IMG/VR virus record: IMGVR_UViG_3300036770_001455
Span: 1 to 50,132 of that record
DNA: 50,132 nt
Source of the DNA: a virus
Reading direction: 5' to 3' (one strand)
This document shows, piece by piece, positions 49,399 through 50,132 of this stretch (position 1 is its first letter; each line of letters starts with the position of its first letter). The notes under the pieces were generated by a model. It ran no database searches and was not told the origin of the DNA. It worked only from the letters and a program-made list of their open reading frames with translations. The translations under genes were made by a program, and so were the position numbers.

Positions 49399-50132
49399 AT
49401 GCCGCGCGTCCAAAACAAACGAGGCACCGCCGCGAACCTGACGAGCGTCAACCCGACGCTGCTGGCGGGGGAGTTGCTCGTCGTTACCGACGAAAACACG
49501 CTCGTCATCGGCAACGGCACCGACGCTTACACCTCGCTGGCGTATGTGACGGCCACGCCGCGTAGCCATACGCACACACTCGCACAGATCACCGACCTCA
49601 ATATTGTGTCGGCCGGCTCTCCGCCGAAACCCTACGATGTGGCACTCAGCTACAACTATTCGTCGGCAACGTGGTCGACGAAAACGATCGGCAATGTTGG
49701 CGTCGGCTCGCAGCCCATTGGCGGCTGGCCGGCGGGGAGTCTGGGGTCGTCGCTCGCTGGCAAGGCATCGACCACCCATGCCAGTTCCCACGCGACCGGC
49801 GGCAGTGACGCGTTGACGCCGAGCGACATCGGTGCGGCGCCGGCCGCGAGTCCTGCCATCACCGGCAACGCTACCTTCACGGCATCGTCTGGCGTGCCGC
49901 TCACGGTGACAAATACCGGCGGCGGCAACTCATTTGTAGTCAATGACGAGGCGAGCGATACCACGCCGTTTGTGATAAATGCGTCTGGGTTGGTAGGAGT
50001 AAATGCCGAGCCCACCACCCGCAGGCTCACTGTTCGCGGCAGTTCCGCCGGCGACGGTGCATTGCTGCTCCAATCGTCATCAACAGGCGCAGGAACTAGC
50101 AATGGGTTTATTATCCAGTGTTTCGGCGCGTC
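49399..50132 (+). CDS. tail fibre protein, truncated by the window edge
   Basis: At least 244 residues from ATG 49399, still open at 50132. RVQNKRGTAANLTSVNPTLL then AGELLVVTDENTLVIGNG is a clear Mtd-N-like adaptor, followed by a HTHTLAQITDL HxH-type motif, then SSHATGGSDALTPSDIGAAP, a common phage fibre module, and beta-repeat shaft (TFTASSGVPLTVTNTGGG, NASGLVGVNAEPTTRRLTVR). The ending SSSTGAGTSNGFIIQCFGA suggests a longer tip outside. Not terminated in the window. Confidence 0.8.
   Translation, partial: MPRVQNKRGTAANLTSVNPTLLAGELLVVTDENTLVIGNGTDAYTSLAYVTATPRSHTHTLAQITDLNIVSAGSPPKPYDVALSYNYSSATWSTKTIGNVGVGSQPIGGWPAGSLGSSLAGKASTTHASSHATGGSDALTPSDIGAAPAASPAITGNATFTASSGVPLTVTNTGGGNSFVVNDEASDTTPFVINASGLVGVNAEPTTRRLTVRGSSAGDGALLLQSSSTGAGTSNGFIIQCFGA

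Noticed and set aside
46164-50132. Diversity-generating retroelement acting on the Mtd-like fibres
   Set aside because: No reverse transcriptase gene, no template/variable repeat pair and no adenine-biased variable region were found in the window.

Overview
The window is almost wall-to-wall phage: about 80 mostly co-oriented genes, GC-rich by eye, start/stop overlaps of the ATGA and TGATG type throughout, and a complete set of HK97-type siphophage functions. It reads as a temperate tailed phage (or a prophage cut at arbitrary points). The host cannot be proven from the sequence; the integrases and several accessory proteins look to me most like those of Planctomycetes, but that is an impression only. 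Recognisable sigma-70 type promoters (best: TTGACC-17-TATAAT at 18740-18768) and GGAGG-type ribosome binding sites show an ordinary bacterial host.

Layout. 3-1485: end of a truncated gene and small early-type genes. 1513-9116: head-to-tail joining, tail tube, tail chaperones with a canonical -1 frameshift site (A AAA AAC, 3848-3854), a 1359-residue tape measure and one large post-tape-measure tail protein. 9149-12452: tail fibre cassette A. 12449-16423: accessory genes (metallopeptidase-like, metallophosphoesterase, ParB-like, Nmad-like). 16451-18430: lysogeny locus on the minus strand (tyrosine integrase, zinc-finger HNH gene, a tRNA-3'-end-like attP core, palindromic operator), then a divergent excisionase-like gene. 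18740-28563: early/replication region (RecT-like, second tyrosine recombinase, Hjc-like nuclease, DUF1376 replication protein with iteron-like repeats inside it, truncated LexA, N4-type methyltransferase, sliding clamp). 28601-31777: trypsin-like secreted protease, RusA, and a SAM-methyltransferase/two-glycosyltransferase group. 32426-35399: a run of small membrane proteins, a papain-like protease and a zinc-motif lipoprotein that I read as the lysis region. 35400-45566: HNH, ParB-methyltransferase, terminase, portal, protease, capsid, glycosyltransferase, connector. 45566-50132: tail fibre cassette B, running off the right edge.

The head-completion set is split between the two ends: terminase to connector at 35.4-45.6 kb, head closure onward at 1.5 kb, with no function duplicated. 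The simplest reading is one phage genome cut open, so that the right edge lies upstream of the left edge, directly or after missing sequence. Between connector and head closure it then carries an inserted fibre cassette plus small genes.

Most interesting: (i) three early promoters sharing a TACCGA/TCGGTA operator at fixed positions relative to -35/-10; (ii) a probable origin built from iterons, a 4x hexamer array and a perfect 10-bp inverted repeat inside the replication gene; (iii) a lysis-like region whose only recognisable enzyme is a papain-like protease, in a window with no recognisable peptidoglycan hydrolase and with a second, trypsin-like secreted protease; (iv) two paralogous fibre cassettes each ending in a compositionally distinct adhesin; (v) two tyrosine recombinases, one with a substituted catalytic histidine; (vi) three glycosyltransferases plus a small-molecule-type methyltransferase.
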